Below are positions 54,228 to 62,568 of a stretch of DNA of 64,000 nt, one piece after another. Numbering within the stretch: the stretch's first letter is position 1; each line of letters begins with the position of its first letter. The DNA is from Novosphingobium sp. Gsoil 351 (GTDB lineage Bacteria > Pseudomonadota > Alphaproteobacteria > Sphingomonadales > Sphingomonadaceae). Made by a program: the position numbers and the translations under genes. The notes beneath the pieces were generated by a model. That model made no database searches. It was not told the DNA's origin and was given only the letters and a program-made list of their open reading frames with translations. The stretch is taken from the NCBI RefSeq assembly GCF_009707465.1, contig NZ_CP046120.1, forward strand, positions 828,501-892,500, in the 5' to 3' direction.

Positions 54228-56218
54228 AGGGCAAGGGCCTCGGGAAGTTTGGCAAATAGCGCCGCAAACGCGCTGTCCGGCCGATAGAATACCGGCGGGT
54301 GATCGAGCGGCGCCGCGACCGTATGAGCCCCCGGGGCGAAGTCCTCGCCGCTCCAGACATGCCGCCACGGCAAGTCGCCGGGCAGGATCACCTTGCGCTC
54401 CACCGCCCCCTCCTTGATCACCGGCGCGACCAGCAGGTCGACGCCGTAGAGGTACTGGTCCTGCACCGTCCACAGCGCCGGATCGTTCGGGTAGTGCAGG
54501 AACAGCGCGCGTTGCGCAGGCAGTCCGCTGGCCTGCGCCTCGTCGCACAAGTGGCGGACGTAGGAGGCCAGGTGGGCGTGGACCCGGCTCCAGCGCGCGA
54601 AGCAGGCAAGCAGTTGCGGGGTGCTGTCGTATTGCAGGTTGTCGTCGGGGCGGTTGCCTTCGTGGCTGCGCATCACCGGGGCGAACGCGGCAAGCTCGCA
54701 CCACCGCATCATCAGCTCGGCGGTGCGGACATTGCCGTGGAGCGAGGTGTAGCCGCCGCAATCCGAATGGCTGTAGGCGTTGCCGAGCAGTCCCGCCGAC
54801 AGCGCCCCGGTAAGCACGGTACCGATCCCGTCGTGGCGGGTGAAATCGACCGACTGGTCGCCCGCCCACAGCAGCGGGCAATGCGCCTGAACCCCGCTGA
54901 ACCCGGCGCGCATGAAGAACACCGCGTCGCCGGTCTTCCCGCGTGATTCCAGCGCCATCGCGTTGACCTCGGCCCACAGCACCGGCCAACGGTTGTGCGC
55001 CTCCATCGGGTCGCTGGCGTCGGCCAGGCGGACGTCGGTGGGGAGATATTCGCCGAAGTCAGCCATCCATCCGGCGATGCCCATGTCGAGCATCTCTTGC
55101 CCCAGGATCCGTTCGGCGAACCAGCTGCGGGTCTCGGCGCGGGTGAAGTCGACCACCCCGGCCTGGAACTCTCCGAAATCAACGAGATAGACCTCGTCGC
55201 TATCCTGGTGCAGGCACAAGTGCCGGCCCTGTTTCGCTTCGAGGAACAGGCAGCCGTCATTGCAAAGATACGGGTTTGCGTAGGCAAGAAAACGGATGCC
55301 GCGCGCCGCCAGATCGGCGATCCCTTCGGGCAGATCGCGGTAGCGGCCCATGTTCCAGCGCCAGTCCCAGAACAGGCGGCGGCCGAAGCTGGTCTCGCGC
55401 ACCCCGGCCCAGTCCTCGCACCACAGCCCCGACACGGTGGTCCCCGCATCGATGAACTTTTCCAGCCGCATCAGGCTGTTAGCGCCATCCTTGAGGCCGA
55501 CGATCGCACCGCCTATCGCCCAGTCGGGCAAGGGCGGCTGACGGCCGAAGCGGGTCGATAGCTGACCGACGAGGTCCACCGGGCCGTCGCCGAGGAAGAA
55601 TTCGAAGCGCGCTTCGCCCGACCAGACCTCGATCTCGTGCCGGGCGGGATCGGTGAAATCGAGCGCGCTATAGGTGGTGCCGTCCAAGTGACAGGCGTAA
55701 TTCCGCGACGAAAGATAAGTCGGCTGGGGGTAGTTGGTCGTCCAAAAGTCGCCTCCCGCCATGCCTTGCGCATCCATCAGGCGGGTCAGTTCGGTGCTCT
55801 TGTCGCGCCCGACGCCGGGTTCGCTGGTCCACATCGGAAAGCGCCGCCCGGCCAGCGCGAGGTAGCTCATCTGCTCGCCCCCGCCCGAGACCTGCTCGCC
55901 CGGTTCGGCATGGAGGCGCAGCCAGATGCGATCGGCGTGCGGGGCCAGCGCGGTCACCGTCAGGGTGAGAGCCCGTGGATCGAAGCGCAATTCGGCGTTC
56001 CCGTCGAACCTTACGGTGCGTTCGTCGAGGGTGCACGCGCCCCCGTCGGCGCGAGCGTAAGGAGCATCTTCGATGCGGAAATTGCCGTGGTGCATCGTCA
56101 CGTCGGGCGCGCCGCGGGCGACGGACACCGCAGGACAGGAATCGCGATGACGCAGTACGGTCAAGCCTGCAATGCGCAGGTCGAACCCGTCCTCAACCGC
56201 GAAAAAGCCCGATTTCAC
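54224..56218 (-). CDS. GH31 sulfoquinovosidase (YihQ/SmoI type)
   Basis: 664 residues, cytoplasmic, GTG start. It releases sulfoquinovose from alpha-glycosides such as sulfoquinovosyl glycerol. GEQMSYLALAGRRFPMWTSE is the YihQ signature. Catalytic residues: nucleophile Asp387 (GWMADFGEYLPTD) and acid/base Asp454 (WAGDQSVDF). Sulfonate recognition: Lys243 (VGLKDG), Glu268 (WCEDW), Arg281 and Trp284 (GRRLFWDW), Tyr490 (GGYTS), i.e. the KERWY set of the Agrobacterium enzyme, with the same spacing 25-13-3; E. coli YihQ has Gln at the first two. General alpha-glucosidases lack this set. First gene of the operon; the next three genes overlap head to tail. Confidence 0.94.
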   Translation of the reverse strand: MKSGFFAVEDGFDLRIAGLTVLRHRDSCPAVSVARGAPDVTMHHGNFRIEDAPYARADGGACTLDERTVRFDGNAELRFDPRALTLTVTALAPHADRIWLRLHAEPGEQVSGGGEQMSYLALAGRRFPMWTSEPGVGRDKSTELTRLMDAQGMAGGDFWTTNYPQPTYLSSRNYACHLDGTTYSALDFTDPARHEIEVWSGEARFEFFLGDGPVDLVGQLSTRFGRQPPLPDWAIGGAIVGLKDGANSLMRLEKFIDAGTTVSGLWCEDWAGVRETSFGRRLFWDWRWNMGRYRDLPEGIADLAARGIRFLAYANPYLCNDGCLFLEAKQGRHLCLHQDSDEVYLVDFGEFQAGVVDFTRAETRSWFAERILGQEMLDMGIAGWMADFGEYLPTDVRLADASDPMEAHNRWPVLWAEVNAMALESRGKTGDAVFFMRAGFSGVQAHCPLLWAGDQSVDFTRHDGIGTVLTGALSAGLLGNAYSHSDCGGYTSLHGNVRTAELMMRWCELAAFAPVMRSHEGNRPDDNLQYDSTPQLLACFARWSRVHAHLASYVRHLCDEAQASGLPAQRALFLHYPNDPALWTVQDQYLYGVDLLVAPVIKEGAVERKVILPGDLPWRHVWSGEDFAPGAHTVAAPLDHPPVFYRPDSAFAALFAKLPEALAL

Positions 56219-56221
56219 CTT

Positions 56222-56253
56222 GCCGCAGACCTCTCAATGCCCCCGTCTGCGGC
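56222..56253 (-). promoter_or_regulatory. Leader hairpin at the sulfoquinovosidase ribosome site
   Basis: GCCGCAGAC (56222-56230) and GTCTGCGGC (56245-56253) form a perfect 9-bp stem ending 3 bases before the GTG start. In the mRNA (minus strand) the loop carries GAGAG, and the only ribosome-site-like GAGAGG spans loop and stem. It may limit translation, or serve as a protein-binding dyad. Confidence 0.45.
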
Positions 56254-56279
56254 ATTTTTACCGCACCGTCCGGACTTCG

Positions 56280-56300
56280 TATGACACCGCTTGACATATC
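56280..56300. promoter_or_regulatory. Candidate operator of the sulfoquinovose regulon, copy 1
   Basis: TATGACACCGC followed by TTGACATATC. Nineteen of 21 bases recur at 61485-61505. The motif has a direct TGACA repeat at 10-bp spacing and near-dyad TAT ends. It overlaps TTGACA (56291-56296), which with a weak CAATTC 17 bases on would make a promoter for the TonB receptor gene. It lies in the divergent gap between the sulfoquinovosidase and receptor genes, where a LacI-type repressor could control both. Confidence 0.6.
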
Positions 56301-56402
56301 GGCCCGTGCGGGTCAATTCAAGCCATCGAAAGCGGCCAGTCGCGCCGCTGCGGGTTTCGCTCGTGGGCGCCGAATGCCGGCGAGCGCTGTTGGGAGGATA
56401 CC

Positions 56403-58838
56403 ATGAAAGCCACGCTTCGCGCCGCCGCGCTCGCCGGAACCGTCTCGCTGATCGCGCTGGCTCAGCCCGCACTGGCCCAGGACGCCGCTGTCCCTGCCGA
56501 GGCTGAGGCCACTTCGCTCGACGAAGCCCCTCCCGGAGAGATCGTCGTCACCGCGCAAAAGCGCAGCGAGCGGCTCCAGGACGTGCCGGTCGCAGTCTCG
56601 GTGTTATCCGGCGAGCAACTCGGGTCGGCCTCCCGCCCAAGCGTGGAAAGCGCCGCACAACAGGTTCCCGCGCTCAACTTCCTCAAGTCGGGCACGACGC
56701 TGAACCAGACGATCTTCCTGCGCGGGGTGGGCACCGCCAGCTTCTCGATCGCGGGTGAGCCGTCGGTCTCGACCGTGGTCGACGGGGTCGTCTACGCCCG
56801 GTCGGGCGAGGCCTTCAGCGACCTGGTCGACATCGACCGGCTCGAGGTGCTGCGCGGACCCCAGGGCACGCTATTCGGCAAGAACGCCAGTGCCGGCGTG
56901 CTCAACATCACTACCAAGATGCCGAAGGTCGGCGAATTTGGCGGCACGCTCGAGGCCAGCTATTTCGACCGCAAAGAATACCGCGGCAAGGCTGCGGTCA
57001 ACGTGCCATTGGGCGAGAACGCCGCCGGCCGGTTCACCGCGTTCTACGGTAACTACGCCGGCAACATCCGCAATCTGACCGCGGGCAAGCGTGTCAATGG
57101 CTATGAGCACTACGGCGCGCGGGCGCAGTTCCTCTACGAGCCGTCGGACGCGCTGCGGCTCTACGCGACCGCCGATTATCACAAGAACGACGACGATTGC
57201 TGCGCCGACATCATCGCCACCGGTCCGCTGACCGGGGCCGGGGCGCCGACCACCAACCTGGCGTTCAACGTGCTGCCGACGCCGCGCGGGGCGAAGACCC
57301 GGCGGATCACTCAGGATCTGATCACGGCCACCAAGGAAAGAGGCTGGGGCGTATCGCTCCAGGCCGATGTCGGGGTGGGCACGCATACGCTGACCAGCAT
57401 CACCGCCTATCGCGACTGGGACAATACCGAGATCCGCGATGGCGACTGGCTCGACCGCGCCTATGTCGGGTTCAACCAGCTGCACGATAATGGCCCGCAA
57501 CGCACCCACACGCTAACGCAGGAACTGCGGCTGACCTCGCCCGCCAACCAGGTGATCAGCTATGTGCTGGGGGGCTACTATTCGAACGCCTATTCCCGCC
57601 GCGTGTTCACCCGCAACGACGTGGTCTGCACCGCGGTTACCGGTGCGCCGACCAACGTGCTGATCCCGTGCGGCAGCCCCAACGCCAACCCCTCGACCAC
57701 GCCTTCGGGCACCGCCGATTTCGGCTCGCGCTTCAAGAACTACGCCGCCTTCGGCCAGGCAACGCTCAACGCCACCGACACCTTTCGTCTGATCGGGGGC
57801 TTGCGCTATTCGAAGGACGACCTTTCGGTATTCCACAAGCGCGTGGCGACCGGCCTGGCCGTCAGCGGCGGGCTACCTCAGGCAGCGCCGGGGATTCAGC
57901 CTAATTTCGACCAAGGGGTCTACGACCGTTATCTCGCCCTGGTCGCGACGGGCGTTTCGCCCACCACTGCCGCGGCGCAAGCGGTAACCGCGTCGAACGG
58001 CGTGGCATTCCGGACCAAGACCACCGCGGACAACCTTTCGGGCAAGATTTCCGCGCAGTTCGATTTCACCCGCGATCACATGGGCTACCTCTCGTATACC
58101 CGCGGCTACAAGGGGCCGGCCTACAACATCTTCTTCAACCTCACCGCCACTGGCACCAACCGGATTTCGCCTGAGACTTCCGACGCGTTCGAGATCGGAC
58201 TCAAGAACACGCTGCTCGACGGGCGGATGACGCTGAACCTGGCGCTGTTCCGTGCTGACTATCATAACTTCCAGGCCAACAACCCCGACCTAGTCGCGGG
58301 CGTCGTGGTGACCCGCTTCACAAACGCGGGTGAGGTGTCGACCCGCGGAATCGAAGCCGACATGAACTGGCGCCCGTTCGACGACTTCACCCTCAACGGC
58401 GGGGTCGCCTACACCAAGGCGCGGGTCGACCGGTTCAACGCGCCCGCAGGCGCCGCGACAATTCCCCCTCGCACGCCGCTGGGCTATGCGCCCAAGTGGA
58501 AGGGATCGTTGGCGGCCGATTACCGCTGGCGCACTGGCGGCGCGATCGACGTGTGGCTGGGGGCATCGACCAACTTCCAGTCGAGCCAACTTTCGCTGTT
58601 CGCGGCCAACGCGGTCCAGCGCCAGTTGGGGACTATTCCGAAATACGCGCTGGTCAACGCCCAGATCGGCTTCGGCGATCCCGACGATACCTGGCGGATC
58701 ACCGCGCAAGTCCGCAATCTGACCGACAAGGAATATGCCGCCGCGATCATCAACGGCGGGCCCGGCGGCAGCTACCGCTACCAGATCCCGCGCGACGCGG
58801 ACCGCTATATCGGGGTGACGGGGCGGCTGAACTTCTAG
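56403..58838 (+). CDS. TonB-dependent outer membrane receptor
   Basis: 811 residues. Signal peptide MKATLRAAALAGTVSLIALA...ALAQ, a TonB box GEIVVTAQKRSERLQDVPVA, plug domain (about 55-170: FLRGVGTASFSIAGEPSVST, RLEVLRGPQGTLFGKNASAG, LNITTKMPK) and a 22-stranded barrel ending YIGVTGRLNF with terminal Phe. Receptors of this class in sphingomonads take up sugars and aromatic glycosides as well as iron. Its divergent position to the sulfoquinovosidase operon suggests that it imports sulfoquinovosyl glycosides (inference). A GC hairpin follows the stop. Confidence 0.92.
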   Translation: MKATLRAAALAGTVSLIALAQPALAQDAAVPAEAEATSLDEAPPGEIVVTAQKRSERLQDVPVAVSVLSGEQLGSASRPSVESAAQQVPALNFLKSGTTLNQTIFLRGVGTASFSIAGEPSVSTVVDGVVYARSGEAFSDLVDIDRLEVLRGPQGTLFGKNASAGVLNITTKMPKVGEFGGTLEASYFDRKEYRGKAAVNVPLGENAAGRFTAFYGNYAGNIRNLTAGKRVNGYEHYGARAQFLYEPSDALRLYATADYHKNDDDCCADIIATGPLTGAGAPTTNLAFNVLPTPRGAKTRRITQDLITATKERGWGVSLQADVGVGTHTLTSITAYRDWDNTEIRDGDWLDRAYVGFNQLHDNGPQRTHTLTQELRLTSPANQVISYVLGGYYSNAYSRRVFTRNDVVCTAVTGAPTNVLIPCGSPNANPSTTPSGTADFGSRFKNYAAFGQATLNATDTFRLIGGLRYSKDDLSVFHKRVATGLAVSGGLPQAAPGIQPNFDQGVYDRYLALVATGVSPTTAAAQAVTASNGVAFRTKTTADNLSGKISAQFDFTRDHMGYLSYTRGYKGPAYNIFFNLTATGTNRISPETSDAFEIGLKNTLLDGRMTLNLALFRADYHNFQANNPDLVAGVVVTRFTNAGEVSTRGIEADMNWRPFDDFTLNGGVAYTKARVDRFNAPAGAATIPPRTPLGYAPKWKGSLAADYRWRTGGAIDVWLGASTNFQSSQLSLFAANAVQRQLGTIPKYALVNAQIGFGDPDDTWRITAQVRNLTDKEYAAAIINGGPGGSYRYQIPRDADRYIGVTGRLNF

Positions 58839-58858
58839 GTATTTAAGAGCTTGAACGA

Positions 58859-58886
58859 CGGCCGCGGAGGGAGACTTCCGCGGCCG
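58859..58886. terminator. Hairpin between convergent genes
   Basis: CGGCCGCGGA - GGGAGACT-type loop - TCCGCGGCCG: a 10-bp perfect GC stem, without a clear U-tract on either strand. It lies between the receptor stop and the convergent SDR stop and probably acts as a shared terminator. Confidence 0.55.
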
Positions 58887-58911
58887 ATTCATGCGTGGTG
58901 GCACGCGGTTC

Positions 58912-59691
58912 CTAACGCCCTCCGGTGACGTAGAGGCACTGCCCCGTCACCCAGCCTGCCGCGGGCGAGGCCATATAGACGACGGCGGCGGCGATATCCT
59001 CGGGGTCGCCGTAGCGGCCGAGCGGGATGCCGATCGCCGCGAGCAATTTTTCTCGCTTTTCCGGGGTGTCGGTGCCCATGCACTCATCGAAATTCTCGGT
59101 CGGGATCGGGCCCGGGGCGACCGCGTTGACGCGGATCGCAGGCGCGAGCTCGACCGAAAGTGTGCTGGTCAGGCTGTTCACCGCCGCCTTGGCAGCACCA
59201 TAAGGCCCGTTCTTGACCTGCGCGCCGAACGCCGATCGCGACGAGATGTTGATGATCGACCCGCCGCCCGCGCCTTCGGCCATGTGCCGTGCCGCCACGG
59301 TCGCGCCTAGCCACACCGCCTTGAGATTGAGCGCCATCTGCGCGTCGAAGTTGTCCTCGGACGTGCGCGTCAGATAGCGCGGCGTCGCATCGGGGATGCC
59401 GCCCGCGTTGTTGACCCAGATCGTCAACTTGCCGAATTCGGCGACAGTCGCGGCGGCCAGCTTTTCCAGCGCTTCGCTCGAGGTGGCGTCGGTCGCCAAC
59501 GGCAGGGCGCGACGGCCGAGCCGGCGAATCTCCGCCGCGACCGCATCGAGATCGGCCTGGGTGCGCGAGGCCAGCGCGACGTCGGCCCCAGCCTCTGCCA
59601 GCCCGATCGCGATCGCCCGCCCGATCCCCTTACCCGCCCCGGTCACCACCGCGACCTCGCCATCGAGCCTGAACCTGTCGAGAATACCCAT
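58912..59691 (-). CDS. SDR dehydrogenase (candidate sugar 1-dehydrogenase)
   Basis: 259 residues from the ATG at 59691, with GAGGA about 9 bases upstream. Classical SDR: VAVVTGAGKGIGRAIAIGLA, WVNNAGG, catalytic Ser in IINISSRSAFGAQ, Tyr-x3-Lys in GPYGAAKAAVNSL, and end motif VTGQCLYVTGGR. It is of the glucose/gluconate dehydrogenase-like group. In the sulfo-Entner-Doudoroff pathway an SDR oxidises sulfoquinovose at C1, so this could be an alternative entry into the pathway or serve the sugar product. Substrate is not proven by the sequence. Confidence 0.87.
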   Translation of the reverse strand: MGILDRFRLDGEVAVVTGAGKGIGRAIAIGLAEAGADVALASRTQADLDAVAAEIRRLGRRALPLATDATSSEALEKLAAATVAEFGKLTIWVNNAGGIPDATPRYLTRTSEDNFDAQMALNLKAVWLGATVAARHMAEGAGGGSIINISSRSAFGAQVKNGPYGAAKAAVNSLTSTLSVELAPAIRVNAVAPGPIPTENFDECMGTDTPEKREKLLAAIGIPLGRYGDPEDIAAAVVYMASPAAGWVTGQCLYVTGGR

Positions 59692-59832
59692 ACTACTTGT
59701 CCTCGCGGCCATGTGGATTGCGATCGGGATGGAGGATGGCGGGCCGGTTTACCCGGCGACACTAGCCGATGCGCTAGGGCAGTGGCGGGAGGGCAACTTG
59801 AAGGTACCGCAGGCTCCACTCATATCGCACCC

Positions 59833-60138
59833 ATGGTTTGGGACCTCGGCAAGGCGATGCGGAAGAAGTAGGAGTTCGAGACCGCTCGACTCCTCGACTT
59901 CGAATTCCGCCAGCGTGCCCGGACGGCCCGCCTTCTCGCCCGAGCACTTGGGCTCGAGGAGAGCTCCTTGGCCCAGGATACCGTGGTGAAAGACGACGAC
60001 GCAATCATCGGACTTGCCGCGGCAAGATCGGGGCAGAGCGTCGACGAGGTCCAGGCGCAATTCTGGAAATGCAGTTCGCGGGCCCGTCGTGAGATCATCG
60101 AGGAACGCGGCGATCCCACGCCGTATCGGCTGGGTTAA
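59833..60138 (+). pseudogene. Small hypothetical gene with in-frame amber stop
   Basis: One frame reads MVWDLGKAMRKK, then TAG at 59869-59871, then EFETARLLDFEFRQRARTAR and on through DTVVKDDDAIIGLAAARSGQ to REIIEERGDPTPYRLG and TAA: 101 sense codons apart from the stop. The charged, helical, low-Gly composition looks like real protein, unlike the neighbouring frames. CAG (Gln) to TAG would be the simplest single change. Either the gene is decayed, the base is wrong, or translation starts after the stop at a TTG or GTG. No known domain recognised. The rest of the gap 59692-60146 shows nothing else. Confidence 0.5.
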
Positions 60139-60146
60139 GCGCGGCT

Positions 60147-61400
60147 TCAGGCGGTGGTCTCGTCCTCCGCGAAGATCCGCGGCACCAGCAGGTGGATCCA
60201 CGCCAGCGCAATGAGATACGCGAACGCCGCGACCCAGAACAGCGGCGCGTAGCCATACCCGCCGGTCAGCAGCCGTCCGGTCGCCTCCTGAATGCCGAAG
60301 CCGGCCACGTTGCCGGCGATCGCGCCGATCGCCATCACCGTCGCCACGCGCTGGGCAGGCACCGCGTCGGCCGCGAAGCCGAAGATGTTGGTGGAAAAGC
60401 CCTGGTGCGCGAACAGCGCCATGCCGATGATCGCGGCGGCGGTCCACGCGCTGTCGGCGGTCAGCGCCAGCGGAATCGGCAGTATGATCAGCGCGTAGAG
60501 CAGCATGCCCAGCTTGCGCGCGGCGTTGACCGAGCGGCCCCCGCCCAGCAGCACGCCGAACAATTTGCCCGCGGTCAGCGCACCGAGCGCGGCAAGGCTG
60601 AACGCCAGCGCGGTCGGGCCGACGAGTTGGGACTGCGACAGGTCGAACACTTTGTGGAACAGGTCGGGCAGCCAGAACGTGAAGAACCACCAGAACATGT
60701 CGGTGATCGCCTTGGCCCCGGCGATCGCCCAAGTCTTGCGATCGGCCAGCGCGGCGCGATAACCGCCGGTACCGGTCGCGGGAGCGGCGCGCGGGACCGG
60801 GATCAGCCGCTGCGTGCCGAAAATCCAGAACGCAAGCCAGATGAAGCCGAGCGCCCCGGTGACGAGAAACGCCGCCTTCCACCCGAACGCCACCGCGAAC
60901 GGCACCACCGTCAGCGGGGCGATGATGTTGCCCAGGTTCGGCGCGGTGTTGACGATTCCCGCCGCCATCGTGCGGCGCTTGAGCGGCAGGAACTGCGCGG
61001 CGGCCTTGACCGCGGCAGGGGTGTTGACCGCCTCGGCCGCGACCAACACCACGCGCGCGGTGACGAACTGGGTGACCGTGCCGGCCACCGCGTGGGCCAT
61101 CCCGGCAACGCTCCACACCACTACCGCCGCGCCATAGGCGATGCGCACGCCAAACCGGTCGATCAGCCAGCCGACGAACAGCAGGGCTGCGGCGGCGGCG
61201 AGCTGACTGGCCGAAGCGAAATGGGCGAATTCGGCGTCGCCCCAGCCGTATTCGGCGGAAATCGTCGGCTTGAGCAGCGACAGCACCTGGCGATCGACAT
61301 AGTTGATGATCGTGCCGAAGAAGAGCAGCGCGATCAGGAGGTTGCGTGAACGCTCCAGCCCCGCATCGGCGGCGTCTCCGGGTCTGACAGTCTGCGCCAA
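60147..61400 (-). CDS. MFS transporter, ACS/hexuronate-like (candidate sulfoquinovose importer)
   Basis: 417 residues from a TTG at 61400 preceded by GAGGAGAG at a good distance; a GTG at 61451 is the longer alternative. Twelve helices: LLIALLFFGTIINYVDRQVL opens the anion:cation symporter type, with GWLIDRFGVRIAYG after helix 2, and a long central loop. ACS members carry hexuronates and other acidic sugars, so an anionic sulfosugar is a fitting cargo (inference). Divergent from the exporter gene; the shared gap has the operator copy 2 at its far end. Confidence 0.85.
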   Translation of the reverse strand: MAQTVRPGDAADAGLERSRNLLIALLFFGTIINYVDRQVLSLLKPTISAEYGWGDAEFAHFASASQLAAAAALLFVGWLIDRFGVRIAYGAAVVVWSVAGMAHAVAGTVTQFVTARVVLVAAEAVNTPAAVKAAAQFLPLKRRTMAAGIVNTAPNLGNIIAPLTVVPFAVAFGWKAAFLVTGALGFIWLAFWIFGTQRLIPVPRAAPATGTGGYRAALADRKTWAIAGAKAITDMFWWFFTFWLPDLFHKVFDLSQSQLVGPTALAFSLAALGALTAGKLFGVLLGGGRSVNAARKLGMLLYALIILPIPLALTADSAWTAAAIIGMALFAHQGFSTNIFGFAADAVPAQRVATVMAIGAIAGNVAGFGIQEATGRLLTGGYGYAPLFWVAAFAYLIALAWIHLLVPRIFAEDETTA

Positions 61401-61484
61401 ATCCGCTCTCCTCGCCCGCAGCGCCTTGTCCCGGCGCTTGTTCGCTTGCACGGTAGCGCCTCGTCGAGATAAGGGAAGCGGGAA

Positions 61485-61505
61485 TATGACACCGCAGGAC
61501 ATATC
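61485..61505. promoter_or_regulatory. Candidate operator of the sulfoquinovose regulon, copy 2
   Basis: TATGACACCGC followed by AGGACATATC; differs from copy 1 at two positions only. It overlaps the ATG of the YeiH-like gene (61486), so a bound repressor would block initiation directly, and it lies 85 bp from the divergent MFS start. Confidence 0.55.
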
Positions 61506-62568
61506 CGCCTATCCCGCCCACGCCGGCGACCTATTCGGCGAGCTCCACCTCGGCGGGGCCGAGCCGGTCGCCGAGAACCGCGATCCGCTGTGGCCCGGCC
61601 TCGCGGTGTGCGGCACCGCCAGCCTTGCCGCCGCCTGGCTAGCCGAGCACTACCGCTTTCCGATCATCCTCCTCGGCCTGCTGGTTGGCCTGTCGCTGAG
61701 CTTCCTCGGGACCGACCCCAAGATGCACCGCGGGCTCGATTTCGCCAGCCGCACCTTCCTGCGGATCGGCATCGTCGTGCTCGGATTCCAGGTGACCTTC
61801 GCCCAGATCGGCGCGCTCGGGCCGGTGCCGTTCATGGCGCTGGTCGTGGTGATGGCCGCCGCGTTCGGGGCGGCGCTGATCGGTGCGCGGCTGGTCGGGC
61901 AGGATCGCTACGCGGGGATCCTGGCGGGCGGCGCGACCGCGATCTGCGGCGCCTCGGCGGCGCTGGCGCTGTACGGGGTTATCGGCAAGCACCGTCTCAG
62001 CCAGGCCCAGTTCGCGCTGACGCTCGTCGGGGTCAGCCTGGCGAGCGCGCTGGCGATGTCGCTCTATCCGGTGCTGGCGGCCGAGCTGGGGCTGAACGAC
62101 ACGCAGGCCGGGTTCCTGATCGGCGCATCGATCCACGACGTCGCGCAGGCGATCGGCGGAGGCTATGCGTTTTCCGACGCCGCCGGGAGCCACGCGACGA
62201 TCGTCAAGCTCGCCCGCGTAGCGCTGCTTGCCCCGGTGGTCGCGCTGGTCTCGCTGTGGATCGGGCACGGCGACCAAGGGGGCGACGGGCAGCGGCGCGC
62301 GCTGTGGCGGCGGATGGCGCTGCCGTGGTTCATCGTCGCGTTCCTCGCCACGGTCACGCTCAATAGCGTGGTCGCGGTCCCGCCTGCGTGGTCGGCATCG
62401 CTGCTGACGCTGTCCAAGGGCCTGCTGCTGGTCGCGGTGACTGCCACCGCGATGCGTTCGCGGCTCGAACTGCTGCGCGAGGAAGGCTGGCGCGCGACGA
62501 TCCCGACGCTGGCCGCGACCCTAGCCTCGTTCGCCGCGGCGCTGGCCTTCGCCAAGTGGCTGGTGTGA
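61486..62568 (+). CDS. YeiH-family (UPF0324) putative sulfate/sulfite exporter
   Basis: 360 residues from an ATG with GGGAAG upstream. A ~40-residue soluble lead precedes about ten membrane helices: PIILLGLLVGLSLSFLG, LDFASRTFLRIGIVVLGFQV, GGATAICGASAALALYGVIG and GFLIGASIHDVAQAIGGGYA are the family landmarks. The family is annotated as putative sulfate exporter. Placed beside a desulfonating monooxygenase it is the natural candidate to remove sulfite or sulfate from the cell. It overlaps glpD by 4 bases (GTGA). Confidence 0.88.
   Translation: MTPQDISAYPAHAGDLFGELHLGGAEPVAENRDPLWPGLAVCGTASLAAAWLAEHYRFPIILLGLLVGLSLSFLGTDPKMHRGLDFASRTFLRIGIVVLGFQVTFAQIGALGPVPFMALVVVMAAAFGAALIGARLVGQDRYAGILAGGATAICGASAALALYGVIGKHRLSQAQFALTLVGVSLASALAMSLYPVLAAELGLNDTQAGFLIGASIHDVAQAIGGGYAFSDAAGSHATIVKLARVALLAPVVALVSLWIGHGDQGGDGQRRALWRRMALPWFIVAFLATVTLNSVVAVPPAWSASLLTLSKGLLLVAVTATAMRSRLELLREEGWRATIPTLAATLASFAAALAFAKWLV

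Noticed and set aside
53202..54989. 595-residue open frame as a fusion of an unknown N-terminal domain with LacI
   Set aside because: The extra N-terminal part is a low-information Arg/Gly-rich shadow of the GH31 gene; the LacI head begins at 54227 with an ATGA overlap.
54224..56218. General alpha-glucosidase or alpha-xylosidase for the GH31 gene
   Set aside because: The full sulfonate-binding residue set and the GEQ...WTSE stretch favour sulfoquinovosidase.
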